From positions 62,001 through 126,000 of the forward strand of contig CANTDX010000002.1 of NCBI GenBank assembly GCA_947652615.1: a stretch of DNA of 64,000 bases, read 5' to 3'. Numbering within the stretch: position 1 is the first letter of the stretch; each line of letters opens with the position of its first letter. Positions 33,686-41,279 of this stretch are shown here, one piece after another. Both the position numbers and the translations under genes were made by a program. The notes under the pieces were generated by a model that was given only the letters and a program-made list of their open reading frames with translations, made no database searches and was not told the origin of the DNA. The DNA is from an uncultured Dorea sp. (GTDB lineage: Bacteria; Bacillota; Clostridia; Lachnospirales; Lachnospiraceae).

Positions 33686-34529
33686 ATTGTCCAGATTTAT
33701 GTATAAAAAGAAAAACAGAAGTGCAGTCTACACCATAATAGCAGTGCTGATTGCGATTCCTTTGTTGTTTCCGTTATATTGGGTTATCATCAGTTCCTTG
33801 AAAGGAGATGCAGAAATATTTCGGAAGATTCCTACCTTTTTCCCCAAAAAAAGTGTTGTGGAAACTTATGTAAGTCAGTTAACCAATCCGGATACTTTAC
33901 GAGCGATCAAAAACAGTTTTATCATAGCGAGTGGATCAACGGTGTTATCTATGTTATTGTCAGTTCCCTGTGCTTATGGTTTGGCTCGTTTTCGCTTCAG
34001 AGGCAAGAAGGTCATGATCATGACATTTTTGGTTACGCAGATGTTGCCGTCCTCATTGATTCTGACACCACTATACTTGATTTTCAACAAGGTACATATT
34101 TTGAATACGTATCTTGCACCGATTATTTCTACAGCGACAATTTCCATACCGTTTGTTATCTTGGTACTGCGTCCTATCTTTGCAAGCCTTCCAAAAGAGC
34201 TGGAGGAGGCAGGGAGGATTGACGGGTGCAACCGCTTTACTGCATTCTTCCATGTAATATTACCGATCAGTAAAAACGGAACGGTCACAGGTTTGGCCTT
34301 TTGCTTTATTTATGGATGGAATGATCTGATGTATTCGATTACATTTAACATGAAGGAGACGCTTCGCCCAATGACAGCGACCATCTATAATTATATGGAT
34401 CTTTATGGGATGAAGTGGAATTATATTATGGCATATGGCGTCTTGGTATCGCTTCCTGTATTGATATTGTTTATCATATTGCAGAAGTATATTGTGGAAG
34501 GTCTTGTAAGCGGTTCCGTGAAGGGATAA
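33678..34529 (+). CDS. Carbohydrate ABC transporter permease (MalG/UgpE type)
   Basis: 283 aa, six membrane helices, EAA loop LEEAGRIDGCNRFTAFFHVILPI near 175-197. Two ATGs (33672, 33678) are possible; 33678 sits better after AAAGGAAG. Ends 12 bases before GH127 and shares the operon. Confidence 0.9.
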   Translation: MNRLSRFMYKKKNRSAVYTIIAVLIAIPLLFPLYWVIISSLKGDAEIFRKIPTFFPKKSVVETYVSQLTNPDTLRAIKNSFIIASGSTVLSMLLSVPCAYGLARFRFRGKKVMIMTFLVTQMLPSSLILTPLYLIFNKVHILNTYLAPIISTATISIPFVILVLRPIFASLPKELEEAGRIDGCNRFTAFFHVILPISKNGTVTGLAFCFIYGWNDLMYSITFNMKETLRPMTATIYNYMDLYGMKWNYIMAYGVLVSLPVLILFIILQKYIVEGLVSGSVKG

Positions 34530-34541
34530 GGGAGGAAAATA

Positions 34542-36488
34542 ATGAGAAAATTAGACTCGATCAGATTAAAAGACATAAAAATCAGCGATGGATTCTGGAA
34601 TCGATATATTGACCTGGTCCGTGAAAAAATGCTTCCATATCAGTGGGAGGCGCTAAATGACCGGATTGCAGATGCGGCTCCCAGTCATTGTATAGAGAAT
34701 TTCAGGATTGCGGCAGGAATCAGCCGGGGAGAATATTATGGACAGGTGTTTCAGGATTCAGATGTGGCAAAATGGATAGAAGCTGTCTCATATAATCTGG
34801 AAACACATGAAAATGCTCAGTTGGAAACTGCCGTTGATTCAGTAGTCGACATCTTTGAGAAAGCGCAGGATGAAGACGGATATATGAATACTTATTATAC
34901 AATCAAGGAGCCGGCTGGAAGGTGGAGCAATCTGCGGGAAGGACACGAATTATATGTTGCGGGGCATATGATTGAAGCCGGTGCGGCATATTATCAGGCG
35001 ACAGGAAAGAAGAAATTTCTGCATATTTGCTGTAAGATGGCAGACTGTATTTGCAGGGTGTTTGGTGAGGATGAGGGGAAGATACACGGGTGCCCGGGAC
35101 ATCCGGAGATTGAATTGGCGTTGGTGAAGTTATATCGGCTGACAAAAAAGAAAGAGTATCTTAATATGGCAAAATATTTCCTGGATATACGTGGGAATCA
35201 GTCGCCGGATCATTTTGATGAGGAACAAAAAGCAGAGGGATTTCACCATATATTTCCAGAATTTGAGCATTTGGGATATAATAATATCTCGGCACATAAG
35301 CCTGTGCGCCGGCAAAACAAGGCGGATGGACATGCGGTGAGAGCGTTGTATCTGTATTCTGCAATGGCTGACGTGGGCTATGAATGCGGCGATGATGGTT
35401 TGCTGGCGGCGTGCCGTAATCTTTTTGATAATATTGTTAACTGCCAGATGTTCATTACTGGAAGTGTGGGAGCGGCAGCAGACGGAGAATGCTTTACCTG
35501 TGACTATGATCTTCCCAATAATTATAATTATTCGGAGACCTGTGCTTCGGTTGCGCTTGCTATGTTTGCATATCGAATGTTTCAGATCGAACGTGACGGC
35601 CGTTATATGGATGTGGTGGAAAGAGCGTTGTATAATACGATATTAGGCGGGATGTCGCTCACTGGAACGGAATTCTTCTATGTGAATCCGTTGGAAGTGA
35701 TTCCCAATCAGCTAAGGGCAAACCGTACTCTGCATCATGTGCTTTTGCACAGGAGAAGATGGCTGGGAGTAGCATGCTGTCCGCCTAATATTGCCAGAAC
35801 ATTGACCGGACTTGGTAATTATATCTATTCAGTGGATGAGGAAACAATCTATGTGAATTTGTATATTGCCGGGGAGATGGTGGCCAGGGTGAACGGGGCG
35901 GAAGTACGATGTAGGATGGAAACTCACTACCCATACGAAGGGGAAGTAAGAATTGAAGTAGAGTGTGAGGAGACTGTCAATATGGGAGTGGCGTTTCGTG
36001 AACCGGACTGGGCTGTGATAGATGAGATCCGGTGTAATGAGTGTGAAAAGATTCATTTTGAGCGGAGGAAGGGGTATCTATACATTTCCCCCAGACGGTG
36101 GGGAGCATGTTTTACGCTGAATTTCACGATTCCGTTAAGGGCGCAGTTGATTGCGGCAAATCCGTCGGTTGTTGCAGATGTGGGGAAGGCGGCGATCATG
36201 CGGGGACCTATTGTGTATTGCCTGGAGGAGGTTGATAACGGTGCAGAGCTTGGATCAATCTATCTGGATCCAGAGGAAGAGATGCATATTGGAGATGAGG
36301 TAGATGGTCTTGAGGGAGTCTGTACGATATTGGCAAAAGCTTATAGATTGAGTCATGAAGAGTGGGAAGGAGAACTCTATCAGCCATGGAGAAAGCGATA
36401 TAAACCGATGGATATAAAAGCAGTTCCATATTGTATGTGGAATAACAGAGGAGAAGGAGAAATGAGGGTCTGGATGCATGTGCTGTAA
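34542..36488 (+). CDS. GH127 beta-L-arabinofuranosidase (DUF1680)
   Basis: 648 aa, no signal peptide, (alpha/alpha)6 barrel family. The zinc-thiolate centre known from Bifidobacterium HypBA1 is fully present: Glu332 and Cys334 in SETCAS, Cys412-Cys413 in VACCPPN, and the probable acid/base Glu316 in DGECFTC, with the same spacing as HypBA1 Glu338, Cys340, Cys417/418 and Glu322. The enzyme removes beta-L-arabinofuranosyl residues from arabino-oligosaccharides after import; hydroxyproline-linked chains are the known HypBA1 substrate. AGGGAGGAAAATA precedes the ATG. A Cys as nucleophile is the family's unusual feature. Confidence 0.93.
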   Translation: MRKLDSIRLKDIKISDGFWNRYIDLVREKMLPYQWEALNDRIADAAPSHCIENFRIAAGISRGEYYGQVFQDSDVAKWIEAVSYNLETHENAQLETAVDSVVDIFEKAQDEDGYMNTYYTIKEPAGRWSNLREGHELYVAGHMIEAGAAYYQATGKKKFLHICCKMADCICRVFGEDEGKIHGCPGHPEIELALVKLYRLTKKKEYLNMAKYFLDIRGNQSPDHFDEEQKAEGFHHIFPEFEHLGYNNISAHKPVRRQNKADGHAVRALYLYSAMADVGYECGDDGLLAACRNLFDNIVNCQMFITGSVGAAADGECFTCDYDLPNNYNYSETCASVALAMFAYRMFQIERDGRYMDVVERALYNTILGGMSLTGTEFFYVNPLEVIPNQLRANRTLHHVLLHRRRWLGVACCPPNIARTLTGLGNYIYSVDEETIYVNLYIAGEMVARVNGAEVRCRMETHYPYEGEVRIEVECEETVNMGVAFREPDWAVIDEIRCNECEKIHFERRKGYLYISPRRWGACFTLNFTIPLRAQLIAANPSVVADVGKAAIMRGPIVYCLEEVDNGAELGSIYLDPEEEMHIGDEVDGLEGVCTILAKAYRLSHEEWEGELYQPWRKRYKPMDIKAVPYCMWNNRGEGEMRVWMHVL

Positions 36489-36563
36489 AATGTGTGAAGT
36501 ATTTGGTGTGATGTAGAGAATAAATGGTTTTGCATGGGGGCATGGGGAAAATTTCATTTTCAG

Positions 36564-36592
36564 TTGTCAGAAAAGCACATTGACGATATAAT
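36564..36592 (+). promoter_or_regulatory. Promoter before the Rpn-like relic
   Basis: TTGTCA (36564-36569), 17-bp spacer, TATAAT (36587-36592), 60 bases before the ATG at 36653. Confidence 0.6.
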
Positions 36593-36652
36593 AAAGATAA
36601 ACCACCATACCGTATAACCAAGGACGATGTTTGCGAAAGGATATAATGGAAT

Positions 36653-36913
36653 ATGCAGAAAAGGACGCCGGACTACGATAACGTATTTAAGACAATGAAG
36701 AGCAAACACAAAAGATTATTCATTTCTGTGATCAATGATTCGTTCGGGAAGAATTACTCCATGGATGCCAAGGTGGAGGCTCTGCCTTCGGAGGGATATT
36801 TGACCGAAAGTGAGACTGCTGATGGAAGGAAAGATATCGAAGAGCGGATTTCAGATTTTGTAATTAAGATTGATAATGCTTATTTGGAGAGGTATGGAAG
36901 GCGGCTTGTGTAG
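36653..36913 (+). pseudogene. Internally deleted Rpn/PD-(D/E)XK transposase-like gene
   Basis: 86 codons. The N-terminus (DYDNVFKTMKSKHKRLFISV; ISDFVIKI near 68-75) is the start of Rpn-family putative transposases with a PD-(D/E)XK nuclease fold, normally about 250-300 aa. After DFVIKIDNA the frame passes straight into the family's extreme C-terminus LERYGRRLV. The catalytic E-x-Q part and most of the protein are missing, so this is an in-frame deletion with a junction near 36872-36880. A good promoter remains. The tail is nearly identical to the relic at 28505-28708. Confidence 0.7.
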
Positions 36914-36928
36914 GCAGATCCGATCAGA
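36878..36928 (+). repeat. 51-bp repeat, copy 2
   Basis: Matches 28673-28723 at 45 of 51 positions without gaps, covering codons for AYLERYGRRLV, the TAG and the following GGCAGATC. Here the downstream hairpin partner is degraded. Confidence 0.8.
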
Positions 36929-36949
36929 AATTATAAAGAACAATAAGGA

Positions 36950-36983
36950 ATCCCCGGAGGCATACCCGTCCCGGGGATTTTTC
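36950..36983. terminator. Terminator between Rpn-like relic and Gfo/Idh gene
   Basis: ATCCCCGG (36950-36957) / CCGGGGAT (36971-36978), 13-base loop, then TTTTTC. It closes the plus-strand relic; the opposing oxidoreductase gene ends at 36996. Confidence 0.75.
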
Positions 36984-36995
36984 TTTACATATAAT

Positions 36996-38018
36996 CTATT
37001 CGACCACCACAACTTCTTTCTTGGTGATAGATCTGTTCCCGGCTTCCACGGTGGCGACAACCATTCGGCCGTCCAGTCCGGTCACTTCGGTTGGGGTATC
37101 ATTGAGGATAGCCTGTACAAATGCGGTATCTTCTTCGAGATAAGCGTCAATAAAAAGCGTCCGCCAACTATTAACGAAAGGTGTCTTCGTGCCGTTTTCT
37201 ACTGTGGTGCAGTGAACGAATTCTTTGTCGGACCGTCCAACCTGAATCTTGCCCTTGGTTCCGATCAGTTCCATCTTGGAGTCATATCCATATTGAATAT
37301 AAGCGGCTCCGTCGATACAGAAATGGATTCCGTTCTTTGTGGTTCCGTTCATTAATACACTGTCATAATAATCAGGATAATCTTCTTTGGCTTCAGGATT
37401 CCGGAAATTACCGGCAACGGCATAGAGTGTATCAATATCGCTTCCGGTCATCCAGCGCAGAGAATCTATATCATGGCTATTGACTTCGGCGAGAATTCCG
37501 TTTGACTTCTTGAGGTCGTACATCCAGGGCTGAGGTTTGCTGGGACCGCGGGTGCAGGAATGTACCTGAACAAGATCTCCGATCTCGCCTTCTTCGAGAA
37601 GGTGCTTAGCTTCGCGGAAGCTGGAGTCAAAACGGCGCATGAAACCAATCTGCAGTTTCACATGATTCCGTTCACATGCCTCTATCATTTCATCACATTC
37701 CCGGGTATTCATTGCCATCGGTTTTTCGCAGAAAATGTGTTTCCCTGCATTGGCGCAGTCGATAACGATCTGGCGGTGCAGATTAGTTGGGGCGACGACG
37801 ATTACGGCATCGATATCTTCGTCATCTAAAATACTGTGGTAATCTGTGAAATATTTGGCGATTCCTAATTCTTCGGCAGCAGCTTTGGCAGCATCATGGA
37901 CGGCATCAACAACGGCTGTAATGGATGCGTTTGCTACTTTATTTTTGTAATTTCTTGCATGGATCATACCGGCTCTGCCGCAGCCGATCAGGCAGATGCG
38001 GATTGTCTTATTATTCAT
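36996..38018 (-). CDS. Gfo/Idh/MocA-family oxidoreductase
   Basis: 340 aa. N-terminal Rossmann domain (RICLIGCGRAGMIHARNY, residues 5-22) and the family's EKPMAMN motif near 95-101, followed by the C-terminal substrate domain. These NAD(P)-dependent enzymes oxidise inositols, sugars or sugar acids at a ring carbon. I use the ATG at 38018 (GAGAGGTGTTATTT upstream); the open frame extends 24 codons further but through promoter sequence. Divergent from the DeoR regulator, with two shared operator-like motifs between them. Confidence 0.88.
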   Translation of the reverse strand: MNNKTIRICLIGCGRAGMIHARNYKNKVANASITAVVDAVHDAAKAAAEELGIAKYFTDYHSILDDEDIDAVIVVAPTNLHRQIVIDCANAGKHIFCEKPMAMNTRECDEMIEACERNHVKLQIGFMRRFDSSFREAKHLLEEGEIGDLVQVHSCTRGPSKPQPWMYDLKKSNGILAEVNSHDIDSLRWMTGSDIDTLYAVAGNFRNPEAKEDYPDYYDSVLMNGTTKNGIHFCIDGAAYIQYGYDSKMELIGTKGKIQVGRSDKEFVHCTTVENGTKTPFVNSWRTLFIDAYLEEDTAFVQAILNDTPTEVTGLDGRMVVATVEAGNRSITKKEVVVVE

Positions 38019-38061
38019 AAATAACACCTCTCGTCTTAGAAAGTTGATGAGTTTCACCAAT

Positions 38062-38090
38062 ATTATAGTATATTGCGCTGTTGTTTTCAA
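38062..38090 (-). promoter_or_regulatory. Promoter of the Gfo/Idh gene
   Basis: Minus strand: TTGAAA (38090-38085), 17-bp spacer, TATAAT (38067-38062). The motif TAAATGATTG (38097-38088) overlaps the -35, placing a candidate repressor site on the promoter. Confidence 0.75.
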
Positions 38091-38097
38091 TCATTTA
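38088..38097 (-). promoter_or_regulatory. TAAAYGATWG operator-like motif, copy 1
   Basis: TAAATGATTG read on the minus strand, overlapping the -35 of the Gfo/Idh promoter. One of five copies placed at promoters of the two neighbouring catabolic blocks. Confidence 0.55.
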
Positions 38098-38143
38098 TTT
38101 TTATTTAATATGTTTTATTGATAAAATAATATATAAAAGATAA

Positions 38144-38153
38144 TAAATGATAG
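38144..38153 (+). promoter_or_regulatory. TAAAYGATWG operator-like motif, copy 2
   Basis: TAAATGATAG, 131 bases before the deoR-family start, close to a weak promoter (TTGATA 38118, TAATAA 38141). Suggests autoregulation of the DeoR protein. Confidence 0.5.
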
Positions 38154-38201
38154 TTTATTCTTGCTATATTGCTTTTTTTTAATAATTATGTTAAGTTATA
38201 C

Positions 38202-38260
38202 CGGAGGGCATCCCGTAATGCTTGCCCCTGCCGGCGGACGGTCGTCCGGTAAGGTTAAAA
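38202..38260 (-). repeat. Interspersed GC-rich repeat, copy A
   Basis: Read on the minus strand it contains GTCCGCC, CAGGGGCAAGCAT, ACGG and TGCCCT. It aligns with 39215-39275 on the plus strand, so the deoR-family gene is bracketed by inverted copies. It looks like a REP-type intergenic element able to fold. Confidence 0.55.
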
Positions 38261-38283
38261 TCGCTATTTAAGAGGGGGACAAA

Positions 38284-39075
38284 ATGCCGAAACATCAAAA
38301 CAGTTTGTTTGCAGAGGTCCGACGGCAGGAAATCAGCGCTTTGGTTCAAAAAGAAGGGAAAATAACAGTAAATGCTTTGTGTGAGAAGTTTTCTGTCTCT
38401 CCGGCTACGATACGAACGGATTTGAAGGAATTGGAGTCCTCCGGACAGTTGAAACGGACGCACGGCGGAGCGATCATGATCGGGAATGCAGGGTATGAAT
38501 TGACGTCCAAAGAGAAGGTTGTGCAGAATATTGCTGCGAAAGAAGCAATTGCCAGGGAAGCTCTGCGATTCGTCTGTTCAGGAGATGCGATTGCTGTCGA
38601 TACGGGAACGACAGGATTGGAGCTTGCCAAGCTTCTGGTATCGTCTAAGAATCTGACTGTTGTGACGAACGATCTGGAAACAGCGCTTTTCCTGGAATAT
38701 AACAGTGATGTGAATATCATGCTGCTGGGAGGGATCGTGCGGAAGCACTTCTGCTGTACCCTGGGCAGTTTTGTGATGGAGGCTTTAGACAAGCTTCATA
38801 TAGATACCCTGTTTCTTGCCACCAATGGGGTAAGCTTAGAACATGGGCTTAGCACTCCCAATGTTGAGGTGGCGAATATCAAACGTAAGTTGATCCAGAC
38901 GTCCAGCAGAGTAGTGCTGCTTGCGGATAAGAGTAAGTTCCAGAGTAATTCATTCGTCTATTTTGCTTCGCTTGCAGATATAGATGTGATCATTTCGGAT
39001 GCAGATATCGGTGCGAAGCTTAGGGATCTGCCTAACGCAAGTCATATCGAATTTATACATGTGGATGTGTGCTGA
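38284..39075 (+). CDS. DeoR-family transcriptional regulator
   Basis: 263 aa. N-terminal winged helix-turn-helix (RRQEISALVQKEGKITVNAL; FSVSPATIRTDLKELESSG near 32-50, then KRTHGGA) and a C-terminal sugar-phosphate sensor domain of the isomerase-like fold (AVDTGTTGLELAKLL near 103-117; LADKSKFQSNSFVYFA). Such repressors respond to phosphorylated sugars. AGAGGGGGACAAA precedes the ATG. Its target sites are likely the TAAAYGATWG motifs nearby. Confidence 0.93.
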   Translation: MPKHQNSLFAEVRRQEISALVQKEGKITVNALCEKFSVSPATIRTDLKELESSGQLKRTHGGAIMIGNAGYELTSKEKVVQNIAAKEAIAREALRFVCSGDAIAVDTGTTGLELAKLLVSSKNLTVVTNDLETALFLEYNSDVNIMLLGGIVRKHFCCTLGSFVMEALDKLHIDTLFLATNGVSLEHGLSTPNVEVANIKRKLIQTSSRVVLLADKSKFQSNSFVYFASLADIDVIISDADIGAKLRDLPNASHIEFIHVDVC

Positions 39076-39151
39076 TGTACAGACACGCGGTTCGCGGCCT
39101 GGCCCTGATGCAAGTTGCAATGTGTTCAGACCATGAAGAGCTGCATTCAGC

Positions 39152-39196
39152 AAAAACTCCCGGGTGATTCTTTTATCGAATCATCCGGGAGTTTTT
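39152..39196. terminator. Bidirectional terminator between deoR-family and SDR genes
   Basis: AAAAACTCCCGG (39152-39163) pairs with CCGGGAGTTTTT (39185-39196) over 12 bp, continued by GATTC/GAATC. A-run and T-run flank it, so it can work on both strands for the two converging genes. Confidence 0.88.
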
Positions 39197-39214
39197 GCGT
39201 TAAAAATATACTTA

Positions 39215-39275
39215 TCAGGCGGAAGTCCGTCCGCCCCGACAGGGGAAAGCATCACGGAGTGTCCCTTAGGTTACA
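39215..39275 (+). repeat. Interspersed GC-rich repeat, copy B
   Basis: Contains GTCCGTCCGCC, CAGGGGAAAGCATCACGG and TGTCCCT, matching copy A (38202-38260) in inverted orientation with scattered differences. Its end touches the 3' end of the SDR gene. Confidence 0.55.
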
Positions 39276-40035
39276 CACAGGCATACCCGCCGTCAATACT
39301 TAAGACGCTTCCGGTTGCGAACGGTGATTCATCACTTGCGAGATAGACGGCTCCCATAGCGACTTCGTCGGGAGTACCCATCCGCATAAGCGGGCGGTCT
39401 TCGGACATAAGCTTAAACTGTGCGTCATAGTCTTCGGCGGAATCGAGGATGCGCTGGACGAGGGCGGTGTGCATGCGTCCGGGACAGATACAGTTGGCGC
39501 GGATTCCGTCAGATGCAAAATCAACGGCAACACTTTTGGTCATCATGATTACAGCCGCTTTCGAGGTGTTGTAGGCGATCTGGTTTCGGATGGCGATCAG
39601 GCCTGCTTCAGACGCAATATTGACGATGGATCCTTTTTTCTGCCGAAGCATCTGCGGCAGAACGGCCTTCATGCCGAGATAGGTGCCGTTAACGTTGACA
39701 TCCAATATGTTTTTGAAGTCTTCTTCGCTGGATGTGAGCGCGTTGCCGTCCTTAAAAATTCCGGTATTATTGACCAGTACGTCTATTCGGCCGTATTTTT
39801 CTATGACAGCGGCGACAGAATTTGTCCAATGTTCTGATTCTGTAACGTTAGTCTGCAGGAACGTGGAGGGGACACCGTTTTTGGCGAGTTCCCGGGCAAA
39901 TCTCTGTCCTTCTTTTTCATTAAAGTCCAGTATAACGACGACGGCCCCTTCTTCACTGAATTTCCAGGCGATGCTCTTTCCGAGTCCGGATGCGGCGCCT
40001 GTAATGATGCATACCTTGTCTTTAAGCCTGTTCAT
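39271..40035 (-). CDS. Short-chain dehydrogenase/reductase
   Basis: 254 aa. Cofactor motif TGAASGLGKSIAW near 12-24, NNTG near 87-90 (one change from NNAG), catalytic Ser in IVNIASEAG near 136 and YNTSK near 155-159; C-terminal CPGRMHTALV. Classical SDR, probably a polyol or ketose dehydrogenase given the neighbours. AAGGAGGATATTTT precedes the ATG. Its own minus-strand promoter lies at 40065-40093. Confidence 0.92.
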   Translation of the reverse strand: MNRLKDKVCIITGAASGLGKSIAWKFSEEGAVVVILDFNEKEGQRFARELAKNGVPSTFLQTNVTESEHWTNSVAAVIEKYGRIDVLVNNTGIFKDGNALTSSEEDFKNILDVNVNGTYLGMKAVLPQMLRQKKGSIVNIASEAGLIAIRNQIAYNTSKAAVIMMTKSVAVDFASDGIRANCICPGRMHTALVQRILDSAEDYDAQFKLMSEDRPLMRMGTPDEVAMGAVYLASDESPFATGSVLSIDGGYACV

Positions 40036-40064
40036 AAAATATCCTCCTTAATGTTGATAGTCTG

Positions 40065-40093
40065 ATTTTAGTATTAATATAAGCGGAAGTCAA
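40065..40093 (-). promoter_or_regulatory. Promoter of the SDR gene
   Basis: Minus strand: TTGACT (40093-40088), 17-bp spacer, TAAAAT (40070-40065). Confidence 0.6.
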
Positions 40094-40164
40094 GAAAAAG
40101 ATAAATAATGACAATAAATAATATGTTAAATGTGACGAAAGTGAAAGAATAAAATGATAATATA

Positions 40165-40193
40165 TTGACAAATACTTACAAAAATGATTAAAT
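40165..40193 (+). promoter_or_regulatory. Promoter of the ADH-xylulokinase operon
   Basis: TTGACA (40165-40170), 17-bp spacer, TTAAAT (40188-40193), 48 bases before the dehydrogenase ATG. The motif TAAATGATAG (40189-40198) overlaps the -10. Confidence 0.7.
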
Positions 40194-40198
40194 GATAG
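40189..40198 (+). promoter_or_regulatory. TAAAYGATWG operator-like motif, copy 3
   Basis: TAAATGATAG overlapping the -10 box of the alcohol dehydrogenase promoter, a classical position for repression. Confidence 0.55.
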
Positions 40199-40240
40199 AA
40201 AATAATATAAAATAAAAATTTAACGAAAGGAAAAGGTAAC

Positions 40241-41266
40241 ATGATGAAACAGATTGTTTTGACGGCGAAGGAAACATTTGAAATGCGAGAAGTTCCTGTG
40301 CCGGAGATCACGTCAGATCAGGCATTGGTAAGAGTGAAGGCTGTCGGTATATGTGGTTCTGATATTCACGCCTATTATGGAGAGCATCCGTTTATGAGTT
40401 TTCCGATCGTGCTAGGACATGAGATGGCAGGGGAGATTGTAGAGCTTGGGGACAATGTTTCGGATAAGAAGGTGGGAGACCGTGTTGTAATGCGTCCGCA
40501 GAAGGTTTGCGGCAGATGCCGACCGTGCCGGCAGGGGAGATACAATATCTGTGAATCTTTGGAAGTGGTAGGCTGCCAGTGTATGGGAGGAAGTTCGGAA
40601 TATTTTGCGGTAGATGCAGAATTATTGTACCGTTTGCCGGAGAATGTAGACTTTATTCAGGGGACCGTGATAGAACCTCTTTCGGTTGCAGTGCATGCGG
40701 TGAAGAGAGGACTCAATGATCCGGAAGGGAAGAATGTCCTGGTGCTTGGAGCCGGGACGATCGGCAATCTTGTGGCGCAGAGCGCAAAGGCGTTGGGAGC
40801 GTCGAAGATAATGGTTACGGATTTCTATGATGACAAGCTTGAGATAGCACGAGAATGCGGGATAGACTGTGCGGTCAATACAGGCAGGGAAGATTTGGCG
40901 GACGCTATTGAAAAATATTTTGGAAGTGAAGGGATCGACGCGGTATATGAATGTACAGCTAATCCTAAAGCACTGAACCAGGTGCTTGGATGCGTGGGAA
41001 AGGGGATCCCGATTGTAATTGTCGGAGTGTTTGCGGGGCTGCCGGGGATTAATATTGCGAATGTGCAGGATCGGGAGTATTCCCTGATCGGTACGTTGAT
41101 GTATGTACACGAAGACTATGTGGAAGCGATCCGTCTGGCGGACGATGGAAAGATAGACATACATACTCTGATCAGCAGGGTGTTTCCGATAAAAGATTGC
41201 AAAGAGGCGTATGAATACATAGAAGCAAACAAGCAGAAGGCGCAGAAAGTGATACTTACTGTTTAA
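40241..41266 (+). CDS. Zinc-dependent alcohol/polyol dehydrogenase (sorbitol dehydrogenase-like)
   Basis: 341 aa medium-chain dehydrogenase. Catalytic zinc ligands in GICGSDIHAYYGEH (Cys near 37) and LGHEMAGEIVELG near 59-71; structural zinc Cys cluster CGRCRPCRQGRYNIC near 89-103; NAD motif VLGAGTIGNLVAQ near 166-178. Members oxidise sorbitol, xylitol, threonine or galactitol-1-phosphate. Immediately followed by a xylulokinase, so a pentitol-to-xylulose step is a reasonable inference. ATG at 40241 or 40244; AAAGGAAAAGG upstream. Confidence 0.9.
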   Translation: MMKQIVLTAKETFEMREVPVPEITSDQALVRVKAVGICGSDIHAYYGEHPFMSFPIVLGHEMAGEIVELGDNVSDKKVGDRVVMRPQKVCGRCRPCRQGRYNICESLEVVGCQCMGGSSEYFAVDAELLYRLPENVDFIQGTVIEPLSVAVHAVKRGLNDPEGKNVLVLGAGTIGNLVAQSAKALGASKIMVTDFYDDKLEIARECGIDCAVNTGREDLADAIEKYFGSEGIDAVYECTANPKALNQVLGCVGKGIPIVIVGVFAGLPGINIANVQDREYSLIGTLMYVHEDYVEAIRLADDGKIDIHTLISRVFPIKDCKEAYEYIEANKQKAQKVILTV

Positions 41267-41279
41267 AGGAGCATGGAAA

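Noticed and set aside
36489..36652. Short gene between GH127 and the Rpn-like relic
   Set aside because: Only stop-rich sequence and one promoter are visible; no start with ribosome site.
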